Assembly (NCBI RefSeq): GCF_036322585.1
Contig: NZ_AP024600.1
Location: 992,001 to 1,056,000, forward strand
Source: Luteolibacter sp. LG18
GTDB taxonomy: Bacteria > Verrucomicrobiota > Verrucomicrobiia > Verrucomicrobiales > Akkermansiaceae
Direction of reading: 5' to 3'
Length of the DNA stretch: 64,000 bases
The position numbers and the translations under genes were made by a program. Of the stretch, positions 62,688 to 64,000 are shown in pieces; position 1 is the first letter of the stretch; every line of letters starts with the position of its first letter. The notes under the pieces are model-generated. The model was given only the letters and a program-made list of their open reading frames with translations. It did no database searches and was not told the DNA's origin.

Positions 62688-63524
62688 ATGAGCCACGCGC
62701 CATCCCCCTTCCGCACCGCCGTCACCCTCTGCACCTTTCCCGAGGCGGCGGCAGGTCCATTCGTCTTCCATGGCACTCTGGAAGACGGCTTCGCCAAGGC
62801 CGCTGCCCATGGGTTCGATGCCGTAGAACTGTTCCTGCCGGGACCGGATGCCGTGCCGGTGGAGGAAATCCTGGCACTTGCCGATCAACACAAGCTGGCC
62901 ATCGCAGCGGTGGGTTCCGGTGCAGGCATGGTGAAGCACGGGCTTTCCCTGACCGATCCCGATGCCGGGCAGCGGGAGAAGGCGCGGACCTTCCTGCGGG
63001 AGATGATCCACTTCGCCGGGAAGCTCGGCGCGCCGGTGATCCTGGGCTCGATGCAGGGAAAATCCGGCGGCACGGTGAGCCGGGAGCAGGCGCTCGACTG
63101 GCTGGCGGAGGCGCTGCAGGAGGCGGGAGCCGCGGCGGCTCCCTACGGCGTGCCATTCCTCTACGAGGCCCTCAACCGCTACGAAACAAACCTTTTCAAT
63201 CTCCAGGCCGCCGCGGCGGCCTTCCTGGAGGAACGCGGCATCGCGAACGTGAAGCTGCTGGCGGACCTCTTCCACATGAACATCGAGGAGGACGACGTGG
63301 CGGCCGCACTGATGGCCGCGGGCCCTTGGCTGGGGCATGTCCACTGGGCGGATTCGCAGCGGCTCGCGATGGGCACGGGCCACACCGATCCCGCCCCGCT
63401 GGTGGCAGCGCTGCGGCAGGCGGACTACACCGGCTATGTCTCGGCGGAGATTTTCCCGCGTCCGGACGCGGATGCGGCGGCGGCCCAAACGCTGGCCTCG
63501 CTGCGGGCGTTCGCGGCGGTTTGA
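62688..63524 (+). CDS. Sugar phosphate isomerase/epimerase (xylose isomerase-like TIM barrel)
   Basis: 278 residues. TIM barrel of the AP endonuclease/xylose isomerase-like superfamily. Metal-binding residues are visible in PFLYEALNRYETN, VKLLADLFHMNIEEDD, GHVHWADSQRLAMG and YVSAEIFPRPD. HGFDAVELFLPGPDAV fits the early substrate region. It probably isomerises or epimerises a sugar or a hydroxypyruvate-like substrate. The ATG overlaps no other gene, lying one base past the RbsD-like gene stop, so the two are coupled. Confidence 0.85.
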   Translation: MSHAPSPFRTAVTLCTFPEAAAGPFVFHGTLEDGFAKAAAHGFDAVELFLPGPDAVPVEEILALADQHKLAIAAVGSGAGMVKHGLSLTDPDAGQREKARTFLREMIHFAGKLGAPVILGSMQGKSGGTVSREQALDWLAEALQEAGAAAAPYGVPFLYEALNRYETNLFNLQAAAAAFLEERGIANVKLLADLFHMNIEEDDVAAALMAAGPWLGHVHWADSQRLAMGTGHTDPAPLVAALRQADYTGYVSAEIFPRPDADAAAAQTLASLRAFAAV

Positions 63525-63603
63525 TTTTTCGCGTTTCCTCGGGGGCGTTCGCGGTTACACGGAGCGCGCGGGCGCGCCGTCCGCACCATCCCCGATTACC
63601 GCC

Positions 63604-64000
63604 ATGTGGAAAGGCCGCTTCGCCCAAGACACCTCCTCGCTCGTCCAACAATTCGGCGAGTCGATCTCGTATGACTGGCGTTTGTTCCCGCACGACATCG
63701 CGGGCTCGATCGCCCACGCGCGCGCCCAGATGAACGCCGGGCTGCTCACGGCGGACGAGTTCTCGCAGATCGAGACCGGGCTGAAGGAGATCCTCGCGGA
63801 CATCGAGGCCGGGCGCTTCGAGTTCAAGACCTCGCTGGAGGACATCCACATGAACATCGAGGCGGAGCTGACCAAGCGCATCGGCGCGGCCGGCGCGAAG
63901 CTCCACACCGCCCGCTCCCGCAACGACCAGGTCGCCACCGATACCCGCCTGTATTCCCGCCACGAGATCGGCGAGCTGCTGGCCGGGATCGAGACCCTGA
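63604..64000 (+). CDS. argH: Argininosuccinate lyase, N-terminal part (runs off the window)
   Basis: 132 codons of argH are inside the window. It begins MWKGRFAQDTSSLVQQFGES, as in ArgH. The first helical region and the substrate-binding residues of EDIHMNIEAELTKRIG and LHTARSRNDQVATDTRLY are intact. The enzyme splits argininosuccinate into arginine and fumarate. The catalytic loop (GSSxMPxKxN) lies beyond the edge. ATG at 63604. Confidence 0.95.
   Translation, partial: MWKGRFAQDTSSLVQQFGESISYDWRLFPHDIAGSIAHARAQMNAGLLTADEFSQIETGLKEILADIEAGRFEFKTSLEDIHMNIEAELTKRIGAAGAKLHTARSRNDQVATDTRLYSRHEIGELLAGIETL

Overview
The window is about 64 kb of high-GC chromosome with dense genes and no rRNA, tRNA, CRISPR array, prophage or intact transposase that I can see. 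It most likely comes from a member of the Verrucomicrobia (PVC superphylum), near Luteolibacter/Haloferula-type Verrucomicrobiales. The evidence is a Chlamydiae/Verrucomicrobia-type small basic protein at 52757, a PVC-type propeller/HEAT/cytochrome c protein at 27189, a PEP-CTERM protein at 21153, an SHD1-like domain joined to a hydrolase at 8122, and many small exported proteins of no known family. This assignment is by recognition only; no search was run.

Layout. 0.2-3.1 kb: an amino-acid-type ABC substrate-binding lipoprotein, an antitoxin whose ParE-like toxin carries an internal TAG, a small membrane protein and an FMN reductase. 3.1-3.9 kb: repeats only. 3.9-14 kb: ribosomal protein S1, two tandem paralogous exported proteins, a hydrolase, hisG, a 34-residue bS22/mS38-like ribosomal protein, a TPR protein and typA. 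14-17.6 kb: four tandem paralogous pilin-like membrane proteins. 17.7-20 kb: thrB-thrC. 20.1-21.1 kb: a divergent winged-helix/nucleotidyltransferase pair sharing a palindromic operator. 21-27 kb: PEP-CTERM protein, Dabb lipoprotein, RlpA-like protein, HU, RNase HIII, MutY, a lipoprotein protease. 27-32.8 kb: PVC cytochrome protein, sugar nucleotidyltransferase, second protease, FkbM methyltransferase. 32.8-41.1 kb: a very large alpha-2-macroglobulin coupled to PbpC, a periplasmic defence and cell-wall repair pair. 41.9-47 kb: gltX, aroE and two unknown membrane proteins. 47-51 kb: an iron-sulfur assembly set (A-type carrier, HscB, HscA) interrupted by a HEAT-repeat gene. 51-58 kb: hexosaminidase, small basic protein, RluB-type pseudouridine synthase, three unknown genes, acs, a coiled-coil protein. 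58-64 kb: SpoIIE phosphatase with STAS partner, Fur-family regulator, RbsD/FucU, sugar isomerase and the start of argH.

The most unusual content is between and at the ends of genes. At least six loci carry short palindromes with a GTAG head, mostly as inverted pairs. Their stems differ in sequence between loci but keep an AAGC..GCTT-like core. In three genes the TAG of the head is the stop codon, and in one of them the protein is shortened relative to its three tandem paralogs. A second group of 100-220 bp elements with GGAGT-like ends brackets a HEAT-repeat gene inside the hscB-hscA interval. A third pattern is tandem heptanucleotide arrays of different sequence at five loci. No REP-associated transposase lies in the window, so whatever moves these elements must act in trans.
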